Source: Salminus brasiliensis (Eukaryota > Chordata > Actinopteri > Characiformes > Bryconidae). From it: a DNA stretch of 64,000 bases. Of this stretch, positions 20,341 to 31,840 are shown piece after piece. The notes under the pieces were generated by a model that was given only the letters and a program-made list of their open reading frames with translations, did no database searches and was not told the origin of the DNA. The position numbers and the translations under genes were made by a program. The stretch is from NCBI RefSeq assembly GCF_030463535.1, contig NC_132894.1:32415625-32479624 (forward strand). The letters run 5' to 3'. The stretch's first letter is position 1. Every line of letters starts with the position of its first letter.

Positions 20341-22128
20341 ATGCCTCCTTTTGAGAAAACCCAGCACCCCAAGCCCTTCAAACAGAGGAAAAGTTTCGGT
20401 AAAGGTATTTTCCCGGCTCACTTGATCGTGTCCAGCGGCTCACGGTAGAGTTTAACCCTCTTTCTGCGTCTGTTTCCCCGCATGTGAACAAACAGCCACG
20501 AGAAAGCAAGAAGTGGCAGGAATCCGGACCAAGTTCCCAACCAAGGTTCCGGTAAGATATTCTCTCACAGACACACATACAGACAGTTCGCTGCTCTCTG
20601 GGTCGTCCTGCGTGATGTTGGAGTGTGAGCAGCTCATCTGCTTGTCTTGCAGGTGATCATTGAACGGTACCACCGGGAGAAGTACCTGCCTACCCTGGAC
20701 AAAACCAAATTTCTCGTCCCACAGGAGCTAACCATGACCCAGTTTGTGACCATCATTAGGTGGGTTCACTCTCACCTCCAACCTCCAGCTCTCTGGTGGT
20801 CCTAGATAGAACTTGAACCTGAATTTGACTCCTGTGTTTGCTTCTCTAGCACTTTTCCACTTTTCCAGACCTTCTGGATGGGTTGCACCACCTTACCCAG
20901 TCCTGTATTTCTCTGCAATTATTAGCAACCCATTAATGCTTGTTTGAAGGACTGTTGGGTTCTGAGATCAGTGTGAAGCTGAAGGAAATGTGTGCTTTGA
21001 GGAAGCCAAAGGGTTAAAGTGTGGGGTTGTTGTTCATCAGGTCGAATAATGGTCTATTAAATATGTGGGACTGCTGATGTTGACTTCCACTCTTGGATAT
21101 TGGTGCATTTGTCTTATGATGTTGGTTGCTGTGTCTTAATGGTCAAAATTTGGTATCACCTTTTGTGTAGGTGGGGTTTTGAGTCTGAAAAGTGAATCTG
21201 ACTCTTATCCAGAGTGATTTGCATTTGATTACAGTTGGATAATGTTGCACCAGTAGGAGAATGTAAAAAAAATAAAAATAAATAATATTGTCCTATTGGT
21301 GTTAAATGGTGTGATTTTCTACCAGGGGAAACTGGACCCTAGAGTACTATGGTCGCCTTATTGTATTGTGTTTAGTAATGTCTAAGCTTAGAGGTATCTT
21401 TGAATTATTAGTCTATTCTAACTAGCTAAGGTTTCTTTCTTGGGTAAATAGCAAAGCACTTTGTAAGTCGCTCTGGATAAGAGCGTCTGCTAAATGCCGT
21501 AAATGTAAATGGACCCTCAATGAGGGTTGTCCCATCCCAGGGCTTCTTCTCAAATTTGCCTTATGTCTAAATATTTGCAAATCTGTATCCAAATCATTTG
21601 AGATCTCAGGTCAGATTTTGAGAAAATTAGTCAATGTCCGGGTTGGTGATCGTATTCCTGGTCTTCCCAGGCTGGAATGGGATAATAAGCTGGTGACCGT
21701 ACCAGATGGCTTCTCTGTAGCTTATGTCCCTCTCACTTTGGAGCTTTATCAGCTTATTTCAGACCAAAACGATCAAAGAGCCAGACTTTCCATTCTGATA
21801 CATCCAGGCTGTACCGAAGTTCAGCTGCAGTTATAGAAGTTGAGGGTGTGTGTTCGTTACCCTTTCCTTTTAGAGTTGCTTTAGGCTGCTGAACTCCACA
21901 TGCCTGCACTCTTGGTCATCTTGCTTTTTGTGGCTGTTTTTCAGAAACCGAATGACCTTAATGCCGAGCCAAGCCTTCTACTTGCTCATCAACAACACGG
22001 GCATCGCCAGCATGTCTCTGACTATGGCTCAGCTGTACAAGGATCATAAAGACGAGGATGGATTTCTTTACATGACCTACGCCTCCCAGGAAATGTTTGG
22101 ATGTTGGGAAGTGGGACCACTGAGATAG
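20341..22128 (+). CDS. map1lc3c: microtubule-associated protein 1 light chain 3C (LC3C), four exons
   Basis: Ubiquitin-like ATG8-family protein that is conjugated to phosphatidylethanolamine on autophagosome membranes and recruits cargo receptors. Coding exons are 20341-20398, 20496-20551, 20653-20759 and 21945-22128, joined by GT-AG introns, giving 134 residues (human LC3C has 147). The N-terminus MPPFEKTQHPKPFKQRKSF is typical of LC3C, not LC3A/B. TLDKTKFLVPQELTMTQF (52-69) and EDGFLYMTYASQEMFG (111-126) are family signatures. Gly126 is the expected ATG4 cleavage and lipidation residue, followed by an eight-residue tail CWEVGPLR. K55 and K57 match LC3B K49/K51 of the LIR-docking surface. 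The donor at 20399 (GTAAAG) is preferred over GTATTT at 20406 because it keeps the length equal to human LC3C. No frameshift or missing key residue. An A lies at -3 of the start. Confidence 0.97.
21330..21512 (+). mobile_element. L2-like LINE 3' UTR fragment in map1lc3c intron 3
   Basis: Collinear with 210-382: TCGCCTTATTG, CTAAGCTTAGAGG, TCTAACTAGCTAAGGTT, then the conserved tail at 21463-21511. No coding part remains. It lies in the sense orientation of the host gene. Confidence 0.8.
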
Positions 22129-22345
22129 AAGATGAAATGTAGACTGTTGGGGTTTATATATTTAACCAAAAAAAAGAAAATCTGCACTTGGCAAGAAAAG
22201 ATTGTTTCCTGTATTGGCTAGAACTGTAACCCTGTTTAATGCTTTTGTACATAGTGTTGATTTTTAAGACTGTGCCTTCTGCATGTATTTGTGTGTGTCT
22301 TTGGGTTGTGATGTATGTTTTAATCAACTAAGTAATAAATTGTGC
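22129..22345 (+). other. map1lc3c 3' UTR with polyadenylation signal
   Basis: AATAAA lies at 22334-22339, about 206 bases after the stop codon, followed by a GT-rich stretch (TTGTGCC...TTGTTGG), which suits cleavage shortly downstream. Confidence 0.75.
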
Positions 22346-24109
22346 CTGTCACTTGTTGGTCACTAGAGTGCGGTGTTGAGTCACACATGCAGAGCCAGCT
22401 GGGATCGTAGGGGGAGGCTGTTTATTAGTTCACAATTCCTGCAATAATATAATGATTGAGCTGCATCATCATTCAGAGCGGTTTGGTGTGAACTAGTAGG
22501 ACTGACAACCAAGTGTTGCAAAGCTTATGACACAAATATAGCAGTTTCTCTTGCTCTCCATAAAGGGTATATATGTACCCTGAATTATTATTTTATTTTT
22601 TTTTGCCTTTATGCACTGCATGTATCTCTATGGCTATCTTGGGTTAGGTCACAGGTTTCAACCACTTCAACTCCACTCAAAACTACCATAAGTCTTGCTT
22701 TGGCAGTGTTTATCAGTACCAGGTTTCTCAAATCAGGCTTGGTGTTCCTCTAGAATGCTGTATCCTCCCCTTGTTTTCTCACACATGCATATGTAGTATT
22801 AAATTGGTGGTAAATCTGACCATATCTGATGATTGTGCTATGATGCCTTGCTGAATGTCTACCCTCAGGCTAGACCCAGGTTTCTTGTCTTGGGTATTGG
22901 GCAGTGCATTTGTAACCGCTTAATGCTTTCTGTGTTGTGGCTTTAAGAGGCATTAGACTCCCAAGATGTCAGACATTTGGGTGGCAGGGAGGAGGGCAAT
23001 CCATAGAGACCAAGGCCTTGGATGGCTGTGGCATCACAAAGCAAAGGCCCTGTCCTGTTTCTCTCACTTGCACTCTTGTAGGGTGTCAATTTCTTTAAAT
23101 TTACCCAACAAGGGTGCTTGAGTGCTCCCTAGAAACACTTAAAGCACTGCTCTTCAGATGCATCAGATTACACTTTGGTGAAGGCAGTTACCCATGTTTC
23201 ACTGTGGTCCAGTGATGTTCCTTGCATAAACCTACCTAAAACACTGCCTTGAACACTAATGCCTTTCTCCTGCCCTTCCACTGCTTTGTAAAAGTGCACT
23301 TCCAGGAGGGGGTTAGTGTGAGAATTCTGGACAACACCAGACTCTTAATCTCCTGATGACAAGGCCAGTTTCTTGGACTGTTGAGCTATTTGTGAATAAG
23401 CTAGCTAATTTGTTCACCACACACATTTTGGACAAATCCTAGCACTAACTTACATTGGTCCAGTATTGGTCAAGTGTTCATCCAATCTGACTTTGGATGA
23501 AACTGCAAAACTTGACTCTACAAAAACACTGTGAAGGTGGAAGGTTATATTCAACAAAATGTGCGCAGCTTGCTAATAAGGCTAAAAACAATTAGTATGA
23601 CAAATAACCCTGATTAGCATGACTAGTTTGCATTATGCTAGCTAGTTAACTGATAGCTGTGTTGGGTTATTTGACCAAACTGTCTGGTAAACTAACAGGT
23701 AGATGAGCTATGTGTGTTAATAAAGATCCAACAGATGGCGCTCTTGACCTATCAAAAAAGGACCTCCAGACCTAAAGGGAGAACTCCTGCTGTATGGACT
23801 TCAGAACTGTCATGGACTCCTGCATAGACTCACAGCTTAGCTCAGTACCTGCTAAGCTGTGAGCCAGCTCACCAGCTCAGTGAACGCAATAATGTTTTCA
23901 AGCAGTAATTTGTCCTCATGATGGTTCTCCAGTACTGATTCAGTCCAGTTTCAATACCTTGTGATTGCTGAGGGCACTAGGCCTTTCCGGGCCTTGTAGA
24001 TGTGGAGGTCTACAACATTAAAATGTACATGTGTCACTTTCTCCTGTAACATAGGTGCTACATACACGTTCAAGAATAAAGGGGCTTTGGAGGACATTGC
24101 ATTTTGGAG
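22346..24109. other. intergenic, nothing recognised
   Basis: No exon, RNA gene or known repeat recognised on either strand in about 1.8 kb of moderately AT-rich sequence downstream of map1lc3c. Confidence 0.4.
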
Positions 24110-24275
24110 GATATTGCTCTTTTGGTTCCATGAAGAACCATATTTTGTAATAAAGATGTGTCTGTGTGAAGAACCTTTAAAGGTCTAAAGAACCTTCTCC
24201 TGGTGTAAAGGTTCTTCACCAATTAAACAATCCTCACACTCACAAATATGGTTCTTTCTGGAACCCAAAGTACTG
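24110..24275. mobile_element. GGTTCTT-type palindromic repeat
   Basis: TTTGGTTCCATGAAGAACC, GAAGAACCTTTAAAGGTC, AAAGGTTCTTCACC and ATGGTTCTTTCTGGAACC alternate. This is the known fish repeat made of GGTTCTT/AAGAACC palindromes. A weaker relative is at 31480-31590. Confidence 0.6.
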
Positions 24276-24850
24276 CATCTATTATATTGGTCCAAGAATT
24301 CGAGAGTACATATGAATCGTGCCTCTTAACGTTGCAACGCCAACAAAACCGAGTGTCTGCCTCAAGTGCCCGCAGCCCTGCCTCTAAGTCCAAGGCCGTA
24401 TACCTTGTTTCCTGTTATCTGCAGAAGTAAAGCTGTGATTCTGCTGACAAAGCAGCGTATTTGAAGCCATGTCAGCTCCATCCTCAGCCAAAACGAGTTG
24501 TTCACAGGCTGTGTTTGTAATAGTGCCATGGGGAATGGAAAGTTCCATTGAGTCAATAGTGAGACACATAAGTCTATTTGTGTAATGGTGTAAGAATCTT
24601 AATGCAGGGAGTTTAATGCACCATTGCAAAGTGCGACAGCAGACCAGCTCCGAAATCCAGATTCCGAAAGTTAATGAGGCCAGTCTTGCTTCAGGCTCTG
24701 CAAACGACCATTTGAAAAGCTCGGCGGACAGGAGGCTTCGGACATCAGCCGCATGAAACTGCGGTACCATGGGAGAAGATGCCTTTAAAACAAATTCAGT
24801 CATTTTTAATTCAGTGTTAAAAAAGAAATATTAACTGCAGCACCACCGTG
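24276..24850. other. no recognised feature; long minus-strand frame
   Basis: A 139-codon frame occurs on the minus strand at 24384-24803. It has no recognisable domain and no splice or promoter support, so I do not call a gene. Confidence 0.35.
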
Positions 24851-25470
24851 TTAAAGGGGCCCTAGACTGTGAAGCTGTATTAGCTTGGCCGAGTTGAATA
24901 ATGGAGAGGCCAGTAGACCTGTTGTTTCTCTTCTAGCAGAACCAAAACAGAGCTAGAGAATGGCCAAATACAACACAGTCTTGACTCGTTATACTTACAC
25001 CCTACAAACGGACACTACGGAAAGCCGTAGTCAAAGCTTCAGGAGAATATGGTGATGCAGGAGAGCAGCTCATCACCTGCAGACTCTGCTAATGATAAAA
25101 ATAGGGGTTGCTACAGGAATTAGGCCTCACGACCACGGAAGGGGAGCTCAAACTCGTCACGTACAGAGGCGAAAGCCAGAGGGAGCAAACAAGGATGCAC
25201 ACTAGGCTAAAAGCTAAGGCTAGCCAACATTAGCTGTTATCCGCTCCCTCTAAAACATGCGGACCACCTCAGCTGAACCAAACAGCTACCTAAAGCTAAA
25301 CACACACCACAAGGGAAAGCACCTGCTTATTGTTTACTGGTAAAACTTGAGAAAGTGAGTTGGGGCAAGGCTAAAAGCTAACCGGCTAACAGCACATTTG
25401 AGAGGTCACAATGAGAAGACAGCAGCACTATCCAGTAAGACCTGGGAATCATTACACTGTTTTTGTTACA
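24851..25470 (+). mobile_element. interspersed repeat family P, copy 2 (TTAAAGGGG end)
   Basis: Begins TTAAAGGGGCCCTAGACTG and is collinear with 6365-7000 over several blocks (CAGTCTTGACTCGTTATA, GGAGAATATGGTGATG, AGCTGAACCAAAC). The left end fits the T2/Kolobok-type TTAAAGGRR terminus. No transposase. Confidence 0.6.
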
Positions 25471-25584
25471 GTGTTAAAACTATAATATTGGGGTTCTGGA
25501 AGCCTTCGCCGGTGCCGTGCATTAGCCAATCAAAGCAGAGCTAGTCTCCGCCGCAAAAGGAACATTAGCGTGTTTTATTCTGAG

Positions 25585-25850
25585 GCAGGCCTAAAACCAG
25601 GCATGGGCTTGAGGGGTATAAAGCCCCCCAGCATTGACCTGTGGAGCAGTGGAGAACTGTGTTCACTGGAATGATAAATGATGGGGAGGTGGGGATGATG
25701 AGGTGGGGTGGTAATCATCTACCATCCTGACCTCATGAATGCTCTTGTGGCTGAATGCAATCAAATCCTCATAGCAATGCTCCCCCAGAATCTAGAAGAA
25801 AGCCTTGCTCCCTGGACTGTAGAAACAGTAACTCCAACAAAAGCAGAATG
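25585..25850 (+). mobile_element. family M MITE, copy C (both ends missing)
   Basis: Blocks GAGGGGTATAAAGCCCCCC, TGGGGATGATGAGGTGGGG, GCAATCAAATCCTCA and CTCCAACAAAAGCAG match the nearly full copy at 58712-59263. Confidence 0.75.
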
Positions 25851-25918
25851 TGTGGATTATTACAGATATAAATAGCATAACATTTTATTTTTATTTTGAT
25901 TTTACTTTATTGAACATT

Positions 25919-25946
25919 AATTATTGATTATTAATAATCAATAATT
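25919..25946. repeat. 28-bp perfect palindrome
   Basis: AATTATTGATTATT is followed directly by its exact reverse complement with no spacer. It is AT-rich, may extrude as a cruciform, and contains paired TTGAT/ATCAA and TTAATAA words. Confidence 0.95.
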
Positions 25947-25950
25947 GTTG

Positions 25951-26639
25951 ATTCTAACATCTCCACCTTAGGATCAGTGCATTTTACAACACTTTTGAAC
26001 ACGCTGGCCTTTCATTTGATGACTACTGCACCCTCTGTGACTCTCTCTTCCTGTCCGCGTTTCTAATAATGGACGCTGGGCTTGTCACGCTCATCAGAGT
26101 TGCTATTGCATTTGCCCTCCATGTCCTCTGGCTCTGCTTAGCCTTGGCATGCGAGTGTGTGGGCAGCTAATAGCATTCTGACAGGTGATGGCAAACCTGC
26201 TGCCCCCCGTGTGCCAGTCTGTAGACAAACACTTAATTGTCTCCGGTGCCAGCCGGGCACACACAGTACTATAATTAACAGGCTGCCAACACAGTAATGC
26301 CAACCCTTCAAAAGAGGGGCAGAGAGTGCACTGACAGTGATTTTGTGTGCATGTGCAAGTGTGTATGTGTGTGTGTGTGCTGCACTGTGACAGTCTCTTA
26401 CTGGGGGGAAAGTAAATTATACACTCTGTGGTCTCTTACTTGTTGCTTCGAGGGTCCATCCATCTGTTCTTTGTCAGCTTTACCACATTCATTGAACCCG
26501 AGGCAATAGTGAGATTGTTCAGCTAAAAATAAACCAGAATTACAATCAGGCTTAATTGGCCAAGTGTGTTTGTACAGACAAGCAACAAGTGACTACTAGA
26601 GCTAGACCTTCAGCGTAGGCCGCAACTGTCCAAACGTGA
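25951..26639. other. no recognised feature
   Basis: GC-balanced, unique-looking sequence at 26000-26300, then a short TG run at 26362-26380. No exon signal recognised. Confidence 0.35.
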
Positions 26640-27330
26640 TGGCAGGGGTCATGCTGCCTGCCATCAGCAGCCTGAGTCTGAGAGAGCATAATGGGCCTTG
26701 GTAACTCTGGGTGGGTAGATGGCGTGCTCTCTTTCCCCAGGCATCTGCTAGCCGATGCATCAGAGATGGGACCCTGGCACTTTCCTTTCAAGCACATTGG
26801 TGGTCTGGTGACGTTGCTTCGGCAGCAGTTCGAGAAGGGGTGGTCCAGCAAACTATGGCGCCGCCACCATGATCCGAGGGTTGCATATTCAAATGCCGGG
26901 TCATGCTGCTTGCCATCAGCAGCCGGAGTCTGAGAGAGCACAGTTCGCTTTGCTCTCTCAGGGGTTGGTTGACAGCACTTCCTCCCCATAGCACTACTAG
27001 AGGGACATCACTCCAAGTGTGACGTCGGTCAGCATGAGTATGCTGGCTACCTAGCGATGCTGCATCAGCTGCAGAGGCATGTGCTAGTCTTCACCCTCCT
27101 AGTGTTGGGGGCATTGCTAGTGAAAGGGGGAGTTTACAAGAACAGGGACTGGGCAATTGGCCTTCCAAATTGGGTAGAAATAGGGGTAAAATTAGAAGAG
27201 ATGGTGGCTGGTTGAGGAGGCATGTCTCAGTCCTCACCCTCCCAGTGTTGGGAGCGTTACGTGTGATATAGGAGAGTACTAACCTGCGGGTTGGGTAATC
27301 AACAATTAGGGAGAAATAATGTTACAGAAA
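26640..27330 (+). mobile_element. family S SINE, two copies in tandem
   Basis: Copy 1 (26640-26838) and copy 2 (26840-27330) both carry GCCATCAGCAGCC and CTGAGAGAGCA. Copy 2 continues through GCATGTGCTAGTCTTCACC and TTGGGGGCATTGCTAGTG to the tail GGCAATTGGCCTTCCAAATTGG, and a partial duplication of the tail follows (27215-27330). Head-to-tail SINE insertion or duplication. Confidence 0.65.
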
Positions 27331-27559
27331 CAGATCAGGATAAAATCCACCTCTATGAAAATGCAAATTTCTCCTAGTTCCTTCCTGTGGGAGTCATGCA
27401 GCATTTGAACATTTTTTTTTACCTGTACGAGAGAAGCTTGAGAAATTTGAGACAAATTATATTCATTACACTCTTGTAACAGACCTCGAAGAGATTTGTG
27501 ACAGTCCAAGTTCAATGTTTGTTAGCAGTGTTAGCCTAGCCCATCTCCCATTGTAAACT
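27331..27559. other. no recognised feature
   Basis: AT-rich unique-looking sequence. Confidence 0.3.
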
Positions 27560-28026
27560 AAAGTAGCAGACTTAAGATGCTAAGTATTGTTTTTTTTTGT
27601 GGTTTTTATCATTTTATAACCTCTTAATAAGCCTCATCTCCAGAATTACACAGCTCGTTTTACATCGCTGTGCCTTTATGGCGGACATATATATGTATAT
27701 ATGTAAATTTGATCTGTTCTGATTGGTGGCCTTGCATTGTGCTTGCTTCAAAGTTTTAAGTTTGGACTAAAACAGATGCTGGAAATAACCCAGAATCATG
27801 TATTTCAAACTACTATAAGCTAAATGGGCAAATATATGTAAATGCTTTAATAGTTGTGACATCACAACCATGGTAAATTCCAAACGGGCTGTTTCTTGCA
27901 GGTTGGTTTCCATACATGGACTGCATGGACGAGGGAGTGACTGGCACATTTGGAAAAAGTTGTAAATCAAACTCTTTTAGTTAAAAAAAACAAGGGAAAA
28001 TTGGATTTCCATGAAATGAGCTCTTT
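27560..28026 (-). mobile_element. TTAAAG-ended MITE (T2-like), copy
   Basis: The right edge ATTTCCATGAAATGAGCTCTTTAA gives TTAAAGAGC in reverse. The internal block CTGTTCTGATTGGTGGCCTTGCATTGTGC matches 30985-31010 (TCTGTTCTGATTGGCTGCC). The left end is undetermined. Confidence 0.5.
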
Positions 28027-29108
28027 AAGTAGCTGTAATCTGGATCCGAGGTTTCGGTTAAGCCACTGACCTGCTGCAGGATCTGCTCGCGGAAGGCCAG
28101 TCCAGAGCTGTGTGCAGGGAGAGTCATTCATTAAGCCTCAGCGCTCCTGCCCGTCTCGGCTGGTACGGACGGAGACATTCTCTCTCATTAGAGCTCTTTC
28201 TTCTGGGGTTCCTTCCCTGGCAGCCACATAAAACAACCCTCTCAGGCCACTGGAACGCATCCTGAACGCAATCAAGCTGCCTGCCGTACATCATTTTAAT
28301 TGCATTTTTGCTGGTACTATGTCAGCTCATTCAGTGGCTTTCCGTGGTGGAGAGGCCCATGACACAGAGCCGGTGACTCAAGGACCAGGCGCTGATTCAG
28401 TAATGGGCAGCCGCGATTCTGACCATCCTGTCCGGCTAGAAATGACTCTGTGTGATTCTGGAACGGAGCCGAGTGGCGTGTGATTGAGATTTTGCTGAAC
28501 CCAAGGTCCAGGAAAACATCTGTGCAGCTTGCACTACACTTAGTTCATGGCTGCGTTGTTACCAGGTATTTTCTGTGGTAAGCCACGACTGGCTAGGCCT
28601 TCAGTTGAGGTCAGAAACGTCAAAATTCGGCCAAGTGATTTCTCTGTCACTTCCTAATTATGCTGGTGGTTAACCTGACTTGTTAGACCTTCGTCTCTGC
28701 TCATAAAGTCCTAACCAATGGGGTTTCTTGTTTAGCTCTATATAGCTATAGATACTACTGAGAAAGGAAAATCCTGATTGAGCAATTTGCCATTTAGCAT
28801 TTCACAAATGTGACCCTTTTGTTGCTGACCAAACCTTCGGACATGAGAAGACTAATACTGCAATACTTGTTTAACCCCTTTGACCCTGTATGTAAGCCCA
28901 CACTTTTCACTCTCATCTTCAACTACAGTCCTATCAAAATTAACATCAATTTCATAGGCCCTACAGTACAACCCTGTGGGACTCCACAAATTATGTTAAG
29001 GCCAATGGTTGACAAATAATTCTCAGTGGTTCCTGCATTCCGATTAACACCTGAATAATACACACTTCTGTTGAATATTAATTTTTGTGAAAATGATAGA
29101 AATGTATT
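28027..29108. other. unique sequence, possible conserved non-coding DNA
   Basis: 28030-28520 is GC-balanced, repeat-poor and contains CATTTTAATTGCATTTTTGC-like blocks typical of vertebrate enhancers. There is no exon-like frame. Conservation cannot be tested here. Confidence 0.3.
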
Positions 29109-29134
29109 TTGTTGTTGTTGTTGTTGTTGTTGTT
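29109..29134. repeat. (GTT)n microsatellite
   Basis: Eight GTT units. Confidence 0.9.
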
Positions 29135-30437
29135 TTGTAATTCCCAGAAATGATTAGGCCTTCTTTAAAAAACCTGAAAGATCCGGAAGGTTTCTCATAA
29201 AGAACTTTGGGAATGACACCTGCACTGTAAATAAAATGAATTAAAAGGTACATTTTATTATAACATTTTTAAAAAGCTTAATAGCTGTATTTTTTATCAT
29301 TAAACTGACATTTTACCTAATATTTTAAGTTTTCCGAAGAGAAGTGTAGCTAAAAGGTATTTGTTTAAAACAAATGATTTAGAAATATGATTTTGTAATT
29401 TTGAAATATTTGCACTATTTTATTGAACAGTGAAAATTAATTTGTAGATTAAAACAAAAATTAATTTGTTAATCTCTATGTAAAGGTGCATAGAAGACAA
29501 GCCAAAAGTGTGGATGCAACATTAAAGTAAATGTGATATAAATAAGAATATAATAATAGCAAAACCCGTCACCCTCACAGTACAGGTGGCATCGCAGAAT
29601 AGGGGGAGTCCTAGCTAGTGGGTGGAAATTGGAAATGACTACAGTAGGGAGAAAACTGAGAAACATCCCCCCAAAAATGAAAAAAAGACCACTATAAACT
29701 ACACCAAATAATCACCAATAACTTAAGTGTTTAAAATGCTCAGAAATCCACTAAAACCAGGCCAGTAAAAAGTAGAAAGTGCAGTAAATGGAACTGGTGA
29801 CTTCTCTACTTCCCTCTGCTCGCAGCAGTGTTTTCCTCCCGGGTGAATGTCACCCACAGTTCAAATTCAGAAAATACCACGGCGAGGCCTGCGTGACCTT
29901 TGACCCTGCCTGACCGGTTTCAGAACGTCCACTTGTTAAAAATTGATGAGGACCTTTCAGGTGCCGAAACCTCAGCGGAGGTGAGGCGAGGACATTAATT
30001 ATTAACTCTTTCTCGGTGGAAATGACAGCAGCGCTCTTACATCACTGCTCCCAGCATGCCTCAGGCCTTCTCTGGAGCAAAGCCTCGTGGGTGAGGTTGG
30101 GGCTGCAGATTTTTTCTCTTTCTTTCTTTCTTTTTTTTTTTTTTGGACGAGTCACTTACGTAGTACAAAGATGAATATTTCATAATCATCCCTCGAGGTC
30201 TGCAGAAGGAACACATGATTATTTAATGGCTGCTGGGGTTAAATGAGACATTCTGTGGAGTTAAATGGCTCATCAGCCGCTCGGCTTTCTGGCGCTTGGC
30301 CCGATCGTCAGTGAGCCGCTGCGCTGCGTCGCACTTCGTAATTAACAGCAAATTCAGGAGAAATGTTAAACAATTAAACACTGAACAAGTTCCATGGAAG
30401 CGCTGAACATTTCGGCACACTTTTGAAACATAATCGC
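29135..30437. other. no recognised gene; unique GC-balanced part 29930-30420
   Basis: 29140-29800 is AT-rich with nothing recognised. 29930-30110 and 30180-30420 look unique and GC-balanced, split by a T/CTTT tract at 30113-30144. They are candidates for conserved non-coding elements. Confidence 0.3.
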
Positions 30438-30462
30438 TGTGTGTGTGTGTGTGTGTGTGTGT
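30438..30462. repeat. (TG)n microsatellite
   Basis: About 12 TG units. Confidence 0.95.
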
Positions 30463-30809
30463 AGACAATGTTGGTAATCGCAGCCCCTTGATAGAGTCGG
30501 TTTCTGTGTAATTGTGGATGACGTCTGAACACGAGCGCCACTGCCGGAGCCTGAGGCCATACTTCATATGAGCCGCATTAGATTACTGAGCACGAACAGG
30601 AAATGAAAGACGTTCAGTAATGTTCACAACCAAACTAGGAGACGCACCAGAAGGTGGGTGGAGTATAAGGCCATCACTGTTGCTCGGTAAATGTTAGGGA
30701 TATCATTGATTCAAATCGACCTTATCAACGAATCAGCATAATAACTTACATCAATTTGCATAATGATCATGTATAATATTTTATATTATTATTTTAACGT
30801 TATTAGCTG

Positions 30810-31110
30810 TTTTAAAAGGCCCATATTCTGAATTTGATTTTCTCCATTAAGTCCACATCAAGTGTTAGTGTGGGTTAATGAACCAAAACCAGCCATAATT
30901 CATTTCTATAAAATCATTTTACAGCCTCTCTTGATCCCTTAGAAGTAAATATGCTTTTTTAGGAACTGTCCCTTTAAGACTCTGTTCTGATTGGCTGCCT
31001 TGTATTGCATCTTGTTCAAAAAGTAGGTAGTCCAAGCCAAAACACTTCATATAATATTACCTTAAATGGGCGGGGCTAAACTGCTGTAGGCTGAATAGGC
31101 ATAAGCATAG
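30810..31110 (+). mobile_element. TTAAA-ended MITE (T2-like), copy
   Basis: Begins TTTTAAAAGGCCCATATTCTG and contains CTGTTCTGATTGGCTGCC, matching the element at 27560-28026. The right end is not defined. Confidence 0.45.
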
Positions 31111-31479
31111 TTTGCGAATATGGACTGGACAGTAATTATTTTTTTTTAACTTCCAGAATCATGTTTTGATACTATATCAAAGTAATAAAAAAAATTCAGC
31201 ATTTTATTTTATTTATTTTATTTCCATTTCAGATTTTTTAAATAATTCTATATTAAAGGACTTACTCCTCCTACTCCAAAAAATGGTCATACATGAAACA
31301 ATACCTAGATAAATTGTTTTTTTTATTAGCCAATCATTTTAAAGATTAAACAAAAACAAAAAAAAATAGAACAAAAAAATATAGAAAATAATGATAATCT
31401 TAGAATAGATCATGGGAAATATTAGAATATCAACCAGAAATAAAAAGGTTTGTACTTTCTTTTACAGTACAATCAGGGT
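31111..31479. other. AT-rich sequence, nothing recognised
   Basis: Many T- and A-tracts, no other feature. Confidence 0.35.
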
Positions 31480-31590
31480 AGCCCCTCTGCTGTTCTATAT
31501 AGGGTTCTATAAAGGTTCTCCCACTTGCAATAATAGTGGTAACATTGGTGCTATGTGGAACTGTTTGTAAAAGCTTCTATATAGAGGGTT
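31480..31590. mobile_element. GGTTCT-type palindromic repeat, decayed
   Basis: CTGTTCTATATAGGGTTCT, AAGGTTCTCCC and TGTGGAACTG resemble the element at 24110-24275. Confidence 0.4.
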
Positions 31591-31840
31591 TATGAGGGTT
31601 TAAGTACATGGATAACCATTTGACCTGGCAAATAAGCCTCTATGAGAATATAGATTTATTAGCAGCTGGAGTTAGGACAATTCTAAGGGCCTGTGATTGA
31701 CAGGGGCCCTAAAATTGTATTAATTAGGCAGAATTGTTAGAATTGTGCCACATTTTAAAGAGTGTAGCCATATAAAGTTTGTAGATCTTGGTATATTTGG
31801 GAAAATACACTAAGCTATTGTTTGTTATTGTTCAGTGATC

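Noticed and set aside
20399..20410. Alternative exon 1 donor of map1lc3c at GTATTT (20406)
   Set aside because: It would also keep the frame but adds extra residues not seen in LC3C. GTAAAG at 20399 gives the family length.
21618..21836. 72-codon frame inside map1lc3c intron 3
   Set aside because: It lies within the intron between well-supported exons, is not homologous to LC3 and has no acceptor/donor pair in frame.
24384..24803. 139-codon minus-strand frame downstream of map1lc3c
   Set aside because: No recognisable domain or splice sites. Kept only as a note.
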